64,000 nt of DNA from Planctomycetota bacterium (GTDB taxonomy: Bacteria > Planctomycetota > Phycisphaerae > Phycisphaerales > UBA1924): contig JAFEBO010000003.1 of the NCBI GenBank assembly GCA_018242625.1, forward strand, positions 248,001 through 312,000, in the 5' to 3' direction. The position numbers and the translations under genes were made by a program. The notes beneath the pieces are model-generated. The model did not search any database. It was not told the DNA's origin and saw only the letters and a list, made by a program, of their open reading frames with translations. Of the stretch, positions 54,941 to 63,985 are shown piece by piece (position 1 is the first letter of the stretch; every line of letters starts with the position of its first letter).

Positions 54941-56283
54941 TTCTTTTCTGAAGCCGCGTCCGCCTTCGCGGTGTTGGCCTTGAGGTAATCGGCTTCGGCC
55001 TTGCGCCGGGCCTGCACGCCCGGATCAACCTCGAGCACGCGGTCCAGCGCGCCCTTGGCCTCTGGCGAACCGGCAAAGCCCCACCAGCGGGCGTAGCCGT
55101 CCGAAGAAATGACCGCAAGGAACGGGAGCGGGATCGAATTTTCGCCGGTGACCGATTTGAGCACCGCACCCGACATGTCCACCACCATCGCGTGGTCGTA
55201 CTTGCGGGCCGCCTGGAAATCCTTGGCCTTTTGCAGAGCGGATTCGGGCGTGAGCTGCTTCTTGGCCTTTTCCTCGTCGGTCATGCGGTCGAAGTTGACG
55301 TTCTGTCCCAGAGCCTGCAGGTCCGTCAGCACGCCGACAACAACCAGATCCCGCTGGTGCTGACGCTGCATGAAGTCGGCCGCCACCTGCATCTGCTCGT
55401 ACGACGCGGTCACACCCGGATTCCAGAAGTAAACAACGACGGCACGCCCCGCCAGCGCCGGTTGGGACGGAACCCACGCCCCGCTTGGCAACGCGATCTT
55501 CTTCGGCTCGGCCTTGTTGCTGCTGTTGTTCTTGTCCTCCGGAAGGGCGGGCCACTTGGCGTCCTTGTACGCCTGCTCTTTGGGTGCTGTAAACGGAAGT
55601 TCGGGAAGATTGCGAAGCAGGTCGTCCTTGTTGTTGAGTGCGCCGGTGCGGGCCTCCTCCATTCGCCTGGCCTTCTCCGCATCGGCCTCGCGCTGGTTCA
55701 GCGTGGAAGCCGCGTCCCGGCTCTCACTGATGAGAAACTGAATCGCCTCATCCACGGATTCGTTCGCGACGTTCGCATACCGAAGCTGACCGGCGCGATC
55801 CACGAGATAGAAATTGGGATCCTGGTTGCTCAGGAGACCCTTGCGGAAATCTCCCTTGGCATCGACGCAAAGCAGCATCGTCGACCCCGCCGGCGCTGCC
55901 GGCTTGGGCGCATCTTTCCAGCCTTCCGCGTTGTGAATCGCGACCACCACCAGCCCGTCCTTGGCGAACTTCTCGGCCGCCTTCTGGGCAACAGTGAAAG
56001 CGCGGGCGGCAGGCCGGTACCAATCCGAGTACGTCACGAACAGCACGACCTTGCCGTCCGTCGATTGCGCCGTGGGCGCAGACCCGTTCTTCCAGTCACT
56101 CAGAGCCGAGACCAAGGCCCAGTCAAAGGGCTTGCGCTCCATCGCGTTCAGCTTGGCCCGCACTTCACCCGCGCCCTTGCGCAAGGGATCGAATGAGGAG
56201 GCAGTCGAAGCCGGAGCCGCGGCGCCGGCCAGGGTGGCGAAGAGACACACGGCCGGGAGAAAAGCACGCATCGATGCGATCAT
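54937..56283 (-). CDS. Secreted protein with two thioredoxin-like domains, no CxxC
   Basis: A 448-residue exported protein with a signal peptide (about 1-21). Two thioredoxin-like regions are seen, near residues 80-190 (KVVLFVTYSDWYRPAARAF, later NFYLVDRAGQLRYANV) and 285-415 (AVVVYFWNPGVTASYEQMQ, later PFLAVISSDGYARWWGF). In both, the redox CxxC is absent and one Cys only remains in the mature part, so a redox role is unlikely; it may be a binding or scaffold protein. A Lys/Glu/Asn-rich stretch separates the domains. GGAG lies before the ATG. It is coupled to trmL by an ATGA overlap. Confidence 0.55.
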   Translation of the reverse strand: MIASMRAFLPAVCLFATLAGAAAPASTASSFDPLRKGAGEVRAKLNAMERKPFDWALVSALSDWKNGSAPTAQSTDGKVVLFVTYSDWYRPAARAFTVAQKAAEKFAKDGLVVVAIHNAEGWKDAPKPAAPAGSTMLLCVDAKGDFRKGLLSNQDPNFYLVDRAGQLRYANVANESVDEAIQFLISESRDAASTLNQREADAEKARRMEEARTGALNNKDDLLRNLPELPFTAPKEQAYKDAKWPALPEDKNNSSNKAEPKKIALPSGAWVPSQPALAGRAVVVYFWNPGVTASYEQMQVAADFMQRQHQRDLVVVGVLTDLQALGQNVNFDRMTDEEKAKKQLTPESALQKAKDFQAARKYDHAMVVDMSGAVLKSVTGENSIPLPFLAVISSDGYARWWGFAGSPEAKGALDRVLEVDPGVQARRKAEADYLKANTAKADAASEKK

Positions 56284-56355
56284 GGCGGTACTCCAGAGCC
56301 CGAATCGGCTCGCAGAGCATCATACGGATTCAGGAAATCAGGGGTTCGAACCGCC

Positions 56356-57678
56356 TTAATCCACGCCGCCGGTGAGGTGGCTGGGCAGTTCCTTGTCGTC
56401 CACACGCCGGATATTGGCCCCCAGGCGTGAGAGACGGTCTTCCATCCGTTCGTAGCCCCGGTCCAGGTGATAGACACGGTTGATGATCGTCGTCCCCTCG
56501 GCGGCCATGGCCGCCAGAACCAGCCCGGCGCTGGCCCGAAGGTCGCTGGCCATAACCGGAGCTCCGATCAGCCGTCGAACCCCGCTGACAATCACGGTCG
56601 GCCCCTGACGCATCAGCCGCGCTCCCATGCGTGAAAGCTCGGCAACGTGCATAAACCGCTCGGGGAAAATCCTCTCGGTAATCACACTGTTGCCGTCCGC
56701 CAGTGTCAGCGTGGCCATCATCTGCGCCTGCAGATCGGTCGGGAATCCCGGGTGCGGCTGCGTGGTGAATTCCACCGGCCGAAGGGTCCGGGCGCTCGTG
56801 ACGCGCACGGTGGCGCGGAGAAGATCCGAACCCGATACCGCGAGGTTGATTCCCATCGCCGACAGCTTGTCCTTCACAACAAGCATGGCGTCGATCGGGC
56901 AGTTTTCCAGTGTGATATCGCCGTTGGTGATGGCCGCGGCCAGCATGAACGTGCCGGCCTCGATGCGGTCCGCCATGACGGTGTAATCGACTCCCCCGAG
57001 CGAATCGACTCCCTCGATCGTCAGGCGGGGCGAGCCATGACCGGAAATCTTCGCACCCATCTTGATGAGCATGTTGGCCAGATCGACGATCTCGGGCTCG
57101 CACGCGGCAGACTCGATGACCGTTGTGCCCTTGGCCAGCGTCGCCGCGCACAGCACGTTGGCCGTGCCAAGGACGGTCGAACCAAACTGCCCCCCCAGGA
57201 AGATCGTCGCGCCCTGCAGCCCTTTGCGCGGGGCCTTGGCGATGATGTCCCCCCCGTCGAGCGTGATCTCGGCCCCGAGGGCGGCAAGACCGCGCAGGTG
57301 CAGGTCGACCGGCCGGTCCCCGATCGCGCAGCCGCCCGGCATGGACACCTTGGCGTAGCCGCGCTTGGCAACCATCGGCCCGAGCGTGCTGATGCTCGCC
57401 CGCATCGTGCGCACGATCTCGTAGCGTGCATGGCTCTTAGTCGGATCCTGCGTGTGCAGTCGCATCACCCCCGGCTGCTCTCCCGTCTGGATGCAGCCAA
57501 GTTCCGCCAGCAGATTTCGAAGACTGCGGATATCCGCCAGGTTGGGGACGTCCCGGAGAGTCACGGGCTGGTCGGTCAGCAAGGGGGCGCACATCAGAGG
57601 CAGGGCGGCGTTCTTGCTGCCGTGCACCCGGAGCGTTCCTTCCAGCCTCTTGCCTCCCTCGATCACGAACGTATCCAT
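56356..57678 (-). CDS. murA: UDP-N-acetylglucosamine 1-carboxyvinyltransferase
   Basis: A 440-residue enzyme that transfers enolpyruvate to UDP-GlcNAc, the first committed step of peptidoglycan synthesis. K22 in GSKNAALP and the active-site loop Cys117 in MPGGCAIGDRPVDLH match E. coli K22 and C115, so fosfomycin sensitivity is expected at this residue. The start ATG 57678 has GGAGG upstream and overlaps the stop of a short upstream frame (TGATG). The presence of murA is consistent with the current view that planctomycetes have peptidoglycan. Confidence 0.95.
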   Translation of the reverse strand: MDTFVIEGGKRLEGTLRVHGSKNAALPLMCAPLLTDQPVTLRDVPNLADIRSLRNLLAELGCIQTGEQPGVMRLHTQDPTKSHARYEIVRTMRASISTLGPMVAKRGYAKVSMPGGCAIGDRPVDLHLRGLAALGAEITLDGGDIIAKAPRKGLQGATIFLGGQFGSTVLGTANVLCAATLAKGTTVIESAACEPEIVDLANMLIKMGAKISGHGSPRLTIEGVDSLGGVDYTVMADRIEAGTFMLAAAITNGDITLENCPIDAMLVVKDKLSAMGINLAVSGSDLLRATVRVTSARTLRPVEFTTQPHPGFPTDLQAQMMATLTLADGNSVITERIFPERFMHVAELSRMGARLMRQGPTVIVSGVRRLIGAPVMASDLRASAGLVLAAMAAEGTTIINRVYHLDRGYERMEDRLSRLGANIRRVDDKELPSHLTGGVD

Positions 57679-57680
57679 CA

Positions 57681-58063
57681 GGCCGTCCTCCGTGCCCCCC
57701 AAACTACTCCCCGGTCCTCCGGCATCCCATTCCGGAGCTTCGCGATCGTATATCGGTCCTGCAATTGCCTGAACGTCACACCTGCCCGCATATCCGGCAT
57801 ATCGCGCCCAGACCCGATCGGTTCCTCGATTGCATCGCCGGATCGGTGGAAGCGTCCCCCGCCGAATCGCACCTTCTCAAGGTCGATGCCCACCGACGAA
57901 TCCGGCTTTCCGCCCGGAGGAGAGAGAGACGGTGGGTCCCGACCGCAACCCGGCTGCAGCCGGGCAGGGATCGCGGCCCCCCACCCGTCACGCAGGAGCT
58001 CGGCCCATCCGCCCGCTCAGGCCTGAGCCGGCACCGGGTGCGGGGGCTGCACGATCCGGCACC
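57681..58063. other. Gap between queA and murA with a short coupled frame
   Basis: About 380 bases. A 71-residue minus-strand frame (GTG 57893 to a stop overlapping the murA start as TGATG) fills half of it. Its product is not recognised, has no ribosome site and is not clearly coding, so it is not called as a gene. No hairpin or promoter was convincing. Confidence 0.35.
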
Positions 58064-59188
58064 TCACACAATCAGCATCGCGTCCCCGTACGAGTAAAAG
58101 CGATACTCCCGGGCGATCGCCTCACGGTACAGCCGCTTCAAATCAGCAATCCCGGCTGAGTCCTCGGCCAGGCTCCCACCCAGGAACGAACCCACCATCG
58201 CCAGCAGGGAGCTGCGCGGCAGATGGAAGTTGGTCAGCATCCCCGACACCCACCGCCACGGATACCCCGGCGTGATCAAAAGCCGCGTCTCGAGATAGGA
58301 CGGGATTTCCCGGCCCTCGTGGGCTTCCAAGTGGGAGGCGTAGCTCTCGAGCGTCCGCGCGCTGGTGGTCCCCACCGCAATGACCCGCCGGCCTTGAGCG
58401 CGGGCACCCCGGACCGCCCCGACCGCCGCGATCGACATCGAGCACCACTCCGAGTGCATCGGGTGATCTTCCACCGTTTCGGTTTCGACCGGGCGGAACG
58501 TCCCTGTTCCCACGTGCAGCGTGACATCCACCCGCTCCACGCCGATCTCCTTCAGACGTGCCAGGAGTTCGGCGGTGAAATGGAGGCCCGCCGTCGGGGC
58601 GGCCACCGAGCCGGGGTCCTTCGCATACACGGTCTGGTAGCGATCCCGATCGAGCGCTTCTGGAATCCCCGCGTGCTGCTTTTCGCGTGCTTTCAGGATG
58701 TAAGGCGGGAGCGGGATATGCCCGGCGGCTTCAAGGGCCGCCCCGGCACCCGACTTTTCGACCCGCACAAGCCACGCGCCGCCTTCGCTCAAATCTCGCG
58801 AGACCGCAACCAGCAAGACTCCGCTGGGCTGCCCCTCTTCGGCCTCCAGGCTGAACCGCATGCCCTCCCGGACTTTCTTGGCCCGCAAGAGCACCGTCCA
58901 ATGCTCCGTGCCTCCCACCAGGCTCGAGCCCAGAAACAGTCCCTCCACCTGGCCGCCCGTGTCCTCGCGGCGACCGATCAGCCGGGCCGGCAACACCCGC
59001 GTGTTATTGAACACAAGCACGTCGCCCGCCCGCAGGAAGCGAGGAAGATCGCGCACGATCGCGTGCTGGAGGACCTCTCGCCCGTCACGTCCGATCACCA
59101 TCAGGCGCGCCGAGTCCCTTGGAGTTGCGGGAACCGTCGCAATCCGGCTCTCGGGCAGTTCGTAGTCCAAATCGGCCGTACGCAGCAC
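58064..59188 (-). CDS. queA: S-adenosylmethionine:tRNA ribosyltransferase-isomerase
   Basis: A 374-residue QueA, which transfers ribose from SAM to 7-aminomethyl-7-deazaguanine in tRNA on the way to queuosine. Family segments: DLDYELPESRIA near the start, VLVFNNTRVLPARLIG, VYAKDPGSVAAPTAGLHFT, RVDVTLHVGTGTFRPV, and the C-terminal NFHLPRSSLLAMVGSFLG. GTG 59188 is chosen as the start because it directly precedes the conserved N-terminus. The open frame continues 60 residues upstream with a Cys-rich leader (VCNGCG) that is not part of the family; whether it is translated is unknown. Confidence 0.9.
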   Translation of the reverse strand: MLRTADLDYELPESRIATVPATPRDSARLMVIGRDGREVLQHAIVRDLPRFLRAGDVLVFNNTRVLPARLIGRREDTGGQVEGLFLGSSLVGGTEHWTVLLRAKKVREGMRFSLEAEEGQPSGVLLVAVSRDLSEGGAWLVRVEKSGAGAALEAAGHIPLPPYILKAREKQHAGIPEALDRDRYQTVYAKDPGSVAAPTAGLHFTAELLARLKEIGVERVDVTLHVGTGTFRPVETETVEDHPMHSEWCSMSIAAVGAVRGARAQGRRVIAVGTTSARTLESYASHLEAHEGREIPSYLETRLLITPGYPWRWVSGMLTNFHLPRSSLLAMVGSFLGGSLAEDSAGIADLKRLYREAIAREYRFYSYGDAMLIV

Positions 59189-59389
59189 GGGCGGATCGTT
59201 GGCGCATGCAGGCGCCGGGGCGAAAAGCAACGCGGCGCACGTTGCGTCAGGCCCACAGCCGTTACAGACGGAACTCCCCCACACCCGCGCGACCGGGCTG
59301 AAGTACCCCGGGCTGGCTTCCCCGGGCCCATTTATGGGCCCGGTGGGCTCGGTCATGCCCACTGGCACGCCCGTTGAACTCTGAGTCGC

Positions 59390-59818
59390 GTGATCTCGCC
59401 GGTGTCAAAGGTGGAACAGGGACCGACGCTCGTCCCGATCGTCATTCGAAATGACGGTCAGGCCGTGCCGGTCATCAGCCCCGGCGCGGAACCGCCGTTC
59501 GATATCGTCGTTTTGTCGCAGAACGAGTACCTGCGGGCGCTACTCGACAATCCCGGCCCGGCGCCGTTTGACCTCTACCTGAGCAGGAGCAACGCTCAGA
59601 GCAGCAAGCTCGCCTCACGCCTGGCCACCCAGATCGCTTCGATGCCCGAGACCCCGGCCAATGTCGAAGCCGACCGCACGCTTCGCACCGAGGGAGCCAA
59701 AACGCTCAAGGCCGCTCAGATCCTCACGAACTTTCAGCAGACGAGCAAGCTGATCGAAAACATGAACAAATCGCCCGAGCAGATCATTCAGGGAATGGTG
59801 CTCGATCTGTTCGGTTGA
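59390..59818 (+). CDS. Hypothetical protein
   Basis: A 142-residue soluble protein without a recognised domain. The first half is beta-rich (TLVPIVIRNDGQAVPVI), the second mostly helical with a conserved-looking end (ILTNFQQTSKLIENMNKSPEQ). No signal peptide, membrane helix or metal motif was seen. It starts with GTG; a second in-frame GTG lies 12 bases later. It is divergent from queA and convergent with the SpoIID-like gene. Confidence 0.5.
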   Translation: MISPVSKVEQGPTLVPIVIRNDGQAVPVISPGAEPPFDIVVLSQNEYLRALLDNPGPAPFDLYLSRSNAQSSKLASRLATQIASMPETPANVEADRTLRTEGAKTLKAAQILTNFQQTSKLIENMNKSPEQIIQGMVLDLFG

Positions 59819-59853
59819 ACAGATCTCATTGGCGCAGAGCCGGCCCCGCGGGA

Positions 59854-61206
59854 CTAGTACGCCTTCATCGTCCCGGCGCCGGGGTAAAAGAGTTTCATCA
59901 TGCTGGGCCAATCCCAGCCCTTTTCGGCCATGCCCTTGGCGCAGTACTGGCACATGCCGACGCCGTGGCCGAAGCCCTTCCCGTTAATCACCACTTCGCT
60001 TGCGGCAAAGGCCATTTCAAGATCGCCGCTGTTCACACGCGTATCGCGGGTGATATCCGCAAAGCCGGGCGCCGGCGCGTTGCACGCGCCGCGCAGCTCT
60101 TCGGCCTTGATCTTGAAAGTCTGCCCTCGATCGTCCGTCAGCAGGTAGCTCACCGGCCGGTTCGTGACGTTCCGCTCCGTCACCTTGCAGCCGGTCAGCC
60201 TGCCCATGTTCTTGACAGGGTTGCCCGCGGTCACGCCCCAGCCCCGGATCCGGCTCGAGAGCTCCATGTCGTTGCGCCGTACCTCCCATCGGTATCGCGG
60301 CGAAGACTGGCAGAAATGAGCCCGCTTCTGGGCCTGCAGGGGCTTGGCCAGATTGAAAGCGTTGGGCCCGTTGGTCGGAAAGACATCCTTTGCCGATGCT
60401 TCCTCGCCGCCGCACGTTGAGGAGTAGTACGTGCGAAGCAGAACGCGCGCTGCCGGGCCCGTGGTGCCCTCGGTCACAACGGTGCCCCTGGTCGAACGCG
60501 TCGCCTCGACCGCAACGGGCAGGCTCGAGAGCCCGCCAAACATCTGATCGCTCGTATTGCTCTCGACATCAAAGTACTCGCCGTTCCGGCGCGAACGGTC
60601 GCGTTCCTGCAGCGCGTAGGTCCGCGCGGCCACGGCCTGGCACTCAAACGCCTGACGCGGCCAGCTCGAGAACAGCTCCTTGCTGATCACGCCCGGCACA
60701 TAGGTTTCGATCGGCATCACCCCGATCACATCCACCACCCCGCCCTCGTTGGACTTGGAGTGAATGAGTACGAATCCGGGATGGGTATCGCCGTCAACAA
60801 CGATCGCATCGCCGGGCTTGTAACCGTCGCTCGAACGGCGTTCGGCCTCGGTCATTTCCCGCGGGAGCACCTCAACATCAGTCCCCGGGGCGAACTCCCT
60901 CTGGTGACCCGCACCGTCCGTCATGACCATGCCGTTCACCGTCCCCCGGAAGGTCAGGGGGCCCGTCACCGCCTCGGCTCGCACGGTCGTTGTGGGGCGC
61001 ACGACCATCCGTGCCGGCCCTTCGATGCGGGTCTGCAGGACATTCTTCTTGACGCGCACGCGGATGTCCGGCTCTTCACGGAAGGCGACCGGCTTGCCGG
61101 TGGGCTTGGAATCAAAGCTCGAGCATCCCACCAGCAGGGGGGGAAGCACGGCCGCCAGCAACAGCAGGCCCGTGCGCAGGACAGACTCAGGCCAGGCACG
61201 AAACAT
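59854..61206 (-). CDS. SpoIID/LytB-domain lipoprotein
   Basis: A 450-residue exported protein. The signal ends in a lipobox LLVGC near residue 28. The SpoIID domain shows VMPIETYVPGVISKELFSSWPRQAFECQAVAARTYAL and the C-terminal signature VINGKGFGHGVGMCQYCAKGMAEKGWDW. SpoIID is a lytic transglycosylase that cuts peptidoglycan after the stem peptide is removed; in non-sporing bacteria such proteins act in cell wall remodelling. The catalytic Glu region (SKELF) is intact. An extra beta domain precedes the SpoIID core. Confidence 0.85.
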   Translation of the reverse strand: MFRAWPESVLRTGLLLLAAVLPPLLVGCSSFDSKPTGKPVAFREEPDIRVRVKKNVLQTRIEGPARMVVRPTTTVRAEAVTGPLTFRGTVNGMVMTDGAGHQREFAPGTDVEVLPREMTEAERRSSDGYKPGDAIVVDGDTHPGFVLIHSKSNEGGVVDVIGVMPIETYVPGVISKELFSSWPRQAFECQAVAARTYALQERDRSRRNGEYFDVESNTSDQMFGGLSSLPVAVEATRSTRGTVVTEGTTGPAARVLLRTYYSSTCGGEEASAKDVFPTNGPNAFNLAKPLQAQKRAHFCQSSPRYRWEVRRNDMELSSRIRGWGVTAGNPVKNMGRLTGCKVTERNVTNRPVSYLLTDDRGQTFKIKAEELRGACNAPAPGFADITRDTRVNSGDLEMAFAASEVVINGKGFGHGVGMCQYCAKGMAEKGWDWPSMMKLFYPGAGTMKAY

Positions 61207-61287
61207 AAAAAGGGCTCCGGAGCAGGCAGAAGGCGTTCCGGGGGGCTCCCGATCGGTGCCCCGGCCCGGCGGTTACCATCCGCTCGC

Positions 61288-61767
61288 ATGTACAGAATCG
61301 TTCAGATGGGTCGGAAAACTCGCAAAGTGGCCCTGCTTTTCGGCGTCGCGCTGGCGTCGCTGGCGCCGGTCTCCTGCACGCCGGGCAAGTTCGTGCCCAG
61401 CAAGTCCAACGAAGCGTGGAAAGGACCGCCGGTCTGGGTGGAGTCCACCTCCGACTGGACAGTGGTCGCCGAACCGCCCATCGGCGGATGGCGCATCAAC
61501 CTCGTCCAGATCATGGAAACGCTGGGGCATAACGAGGTGTTCATCACGCTGCAACCCCCCAACCCCACGTTCATCGTGACACCGGTGGCCGTGCAGCAGC
61601 GGATCGCGACCTCGATCCCCAATTCGACGCCGATCTGGGTTTACGCCCGCCAGATGAACTGGAAGGGTGAGCCCGCCTCCGGACCGTTCATGCTGGCCGC
61701 GAAGAGCCAGGACGCCAAGCCCCCGACACCCCCGCCCGAAAAGGCCGAGGGACAGACTTCCAAGTAA
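61288..61767 (+). CDS. Small lipoprotein of unknown function
   Basis: A 159-residue exported protein with a lipobox-like ending (APVSC near residue 30). The mature part is beta-rich with Trp and Pro; the C-terminus is a Pro/Lys-rich tail (KPPTPPPEKAEGQTSK). No family recognised. Two in-frame ATGs (61288 and 61306) are possible starts. It is followed after 10 bases by the PIG-L deacetylase gene, so the two are probably co-transcribed. Confidence 0.65.
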   Translation: MYRIVQMGRKTRKVALLFGVALASLAPVSCTPGKFVPSKSNEAWKGPPVWVESTSDWTVVAEPPIGGWRINLVQIMETLGHNEVFITLQPPNPTFIVTPVAVQQRIATSIPNSTPIWVYARQMNWKGEPASGPFMLAAKSQDAKPPTPPPEKAEGQTSK

Positions 61768-61780
61768 GGAGCATTCCTTG
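61766..61780 (+). promoter_or_regulatory. Ribosome site fixing a TTG start
   Basis: AAGGAG at 61766-61771 overlaps the stop of the lipoprotein gene and lies 6 bases before TTG 61778, which starts the PIG-L gene. This suggests translational coupling. Confidence 0.65.
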
Positions 61781-62494
61781 GCGAACATCCTCGTCGTGGG
61801 CCCGCACCCGGATGATCAGGAATTGGGCATGGGCGGGACGATCGCCCGCCTGGCGGACCAGGGTCACAACATCCTGCTGGTCGACATGACCGACGGAAGC
61901 CCCACTCCTCACGGCGACCGCTCCACGCGCCTGCCCGAGGCCCAGGCAGCGCTCGAGGCACTGCAGCCGGGTCCGGGCAAACCCCGGATCAGGAGGGTCC
62001 TCCTGGACCTTCCCAACCGTCGGGTCGTTCATTCGGTCGAAGCTCGCCACCTTGTCGCGGGTCAAATCCGTTCGCACCAGGCTTCGATCGTTTTCTGCCC
62101 CCATCCGCTCGACGCCCACCCCGATCACGTCGCCACCACGCGGATTGTCGAGGATGCCCGGTTCGACGCAAAGCTGACCAGGCAGCCCATGCCCGGCGAT
62201 GAAGGCCGGCCCCCGCTCTACCCAAAGTGGCTTTTCCAATACTACTGCACCCATCTGCGCCGGATTCCAGATCCCATGTTCCTCATCGATGTCAGCGGAT
62301 ACACGCCCAAGCGCCGCGCCGCGATCGAGGCGTACCGCACGCAGTTCGCGATGAACCCGCTGGCCGCCGGGATGCTCGAACGGCTCGAGGCGGGGCTGGT
62401 CTTCTACGGATCGCGCATCGGCACCGGGGCGGCCGAACCGTTCTCCTGCCCCGAACCCCTGGGCCTCACCGGGCTGGACTGCCTCGCGCTGTGA
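61778..62494 (+). CDS. PIG-L/LmbE-family N-deacetylase
   Basis: A 238-residue zinc deacetylase. The metal site is GPHPDDQELGMGG near the start, with the third ligand in FCPHPLDAHPDHVA. Family members remove N-acetyl groups from GlcNAc-linked compounds (bacillithiol BshB, mycothiol MshB, or glycolipids). Substrate unknown; no thiol-synthesis partner is nearby. It starts with TTG behind a strong ribosome site. The C-terminal 50 residues resemble those of BshB-type proteins. Confidence 0.85.
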   Translation: MANILVVGPHPDDQELGMGGTIARLADQGHNILLVDMTDGSPTPHGDRSTRLPEAQAALEALQPGPGKPRIRRVLLDLPNRRVVHSVEARHLVAGQIRSHQASIVFCPHPLDAHPDHVATTRIVEDARFDAKLTRQPMPGDEGRPPLYPKWLFQYYCTHLRRIPDPMFLIDVSGYTPKRRAAIEAYRTQFAMNPLAAGMLERLEAGLVFYGSRIGTGAAEPFSCPEPLGLTGLDCLAL

Positions 62495-62551
62495 CGCTGA
62501 ATTCTGACTCACGGGCTTGCGTGCCGTCGCGAACCGTGCTTTGATCCTCGC

Positions 62552-63985
62552 GTGAATCTGACCGCGGAGCTGCTCGCTCCCGACATCGCCGAGCTGGTCC
62601 AGGAGGGAGCCTTCTCCGAAGTGCGCAATGCGCTGCACGGGCTGCCCGCGGCCGACGTGGCGGACATCCTGGCGACGCTCGAACCTTCTCAGGCGGCGCT
62701 CGCGTTCCGTTTCATGCCGCGCGATGCCGCGGCCGATTCGTTCAGCTACCTCGCCCCGGAACTCCAGGAGCGTCTGATCAACGATCTGGGCGCGGAAGGA
62801 TCGGTCCGCGTCATCGAGGCGATGAGCGCCGACGACCGCGCCCGCCTGCTCGATGAGCTGCCCGAGTCGGTGGCGGAGCGGCTGGTCGCGAGCCTCTCGC
62901 CCCAGACGCGAGCGAGCACGCAGGCGATACTGGGATATCCGCCCCGCACCGTCGGGCGTCTGATGACGCCCGACTACCTGAAGGTCAAGGCCGACTGGAC
63001 GGTCGCGCAGGCGCTCGACCACATCCGCCGCCACGGCCGCGATGCGGAAACCATCAACGTCGTCTACGTCGTAGACGAGTCGGGAAAGCTGATCGACGAC
63101 CTTCGGCTCCGCCAGGTTTTCCTCGCCGATCCGGCGGCGAAGATCGAAGACCTGATGAACCGCAACTTCGTGGCCCTCAAGGCCGATATGCCGCAGGAAG
63201 AAGCGGTGCAGCTCATGGCCCGCTACGACCGGACGGCGCTCCCGGTGATCGACAGCCGAGGAAACCTGATCGGCATTGTCACGGCGGACGACGTTGCCGA
63301 CGTCGCCCAGCAGGAATTTACGGAGGACATCCAGAAGGTCGGCGGCATGGCCGCCCTCGAGGAAAATTTCGCGCAGGCGAGCGTGCAATCGCTCGTGAAA
63401 AAACGTGCGCCGTGGCTTGCGCTGCTCTTTGTGAGCGAACTCCTGACCAGCAACACGCTCCGTTTCTTCGACGACGAGATCCAGAAAGTCGTGGTGCTCT
63501 CGATCTTCGTGCCCGCGATCATCTCCTCGGGAGGCAACTCCGGGTCGCAGAGTTCGACTCTGGTGATCCGCGCTCTTGCCACCGGCGAAGTCGTTATGAA
63601 GGACTGGTGGCGGGTCATACGCCGTGAACTGGTCGTCGCCGTCATGCTCGGGCTCATCATCGGGAGCCTCGGCTTTCTTCGCGTGAGCCTGTGGGGGCTG
63701 ATGGGTTGGTGGAAGGAAACCCACACCGACGCCGCCGGCAAAGTCATCGTTGATTCGTCGGTGCAGGATCACTACTTGCGCCTCGCCGCGGCGATCTCGA
63801 TCAGCCTCATCGGCGTGGTTCTGTGGGGCTCGGTCATGGGAGCCCTGCTCCCCTTCGGCCTCAAGAAAATGAAACTGGATCCGGCAGGCTCCAGCACCCC
63901 GTTTGTCGCGACGCTCGTCGACGTCACCGGCATCATCATCTACTTCACTGTCGCGATTGTGATCCTCAAGGGCACATTGCTCTAA
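62552..63985 (+). CDS. mgtE: Magnesium transporter MgtE
   Basis: A 477-residue MgtE. The helical N domain (1-130), a CBS pair (about 131-255, ending SRGNLIGIVTADDVADVAQ), a connecting helix (QEFTEDIQKVGGMAALEEN) and five C-terminal transmembrane helices are all seen; FVPAIISSGGNSGSQSSTLVIRALA holds the pore-lining helix. The N and CBS domains sense Mg2+ and close the channel when it is high. It starts with GTG and has no clear ribosome site. No riboswitch was seen upstream. The gene ends 15 bases before the window edge. Confidence 0.94.
   Translation: MNLTAELLAPDIAELVQEGAFSEVRNALHGLPAADVADILATLEPSQAALAFRFMPRDAAADSFSYLAPELQERLINDLGAEGSVRVIEAMSADDRARLLDELPESVAERLVASLSPQTRASTQAILGYPPRTVGRLMTPDYLKVKADWTVAQALDHIRRHGRDAETINVVYVVDESGKLIDDLRLRQVFLADPAAKIEDLMNRNFVALKADMPQEEAVQLMARYDRTALPVIDSRGNLIGIVTADDVADVAQQEFTEDIQKVGGMAALEENFAQASVQSLVKKRAPWLALLFVSELLTSNTLRFFDDEIQKVVVLSIFVPAIISSGGNSGSQSSTLVIRALATGEVVMKDWWRVIRRELVVAVMLGLIIGSLGFLRVSLWGLMGWWKETHTDAAGKVIVDSSVQDHYLRLAAAISISLIGVVLWGSVMGALLPFGLKKMKLDPAGSSTPFVATLVDVTGIIIYFTVAIVILKGTLL

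Noticed and set aside
56322..56356. GGTTCGAACC resembling a tRNA T-loop
   Set aside because: The T stem has a mismatch and no D or anticodon arms can be drawn around it.
57678..57893. 71-residue frame overlapping the murA start
   Set aside because: No ribosome site, unremarkable composition and no recognisable family; the TGATG overlap alone is not enough.
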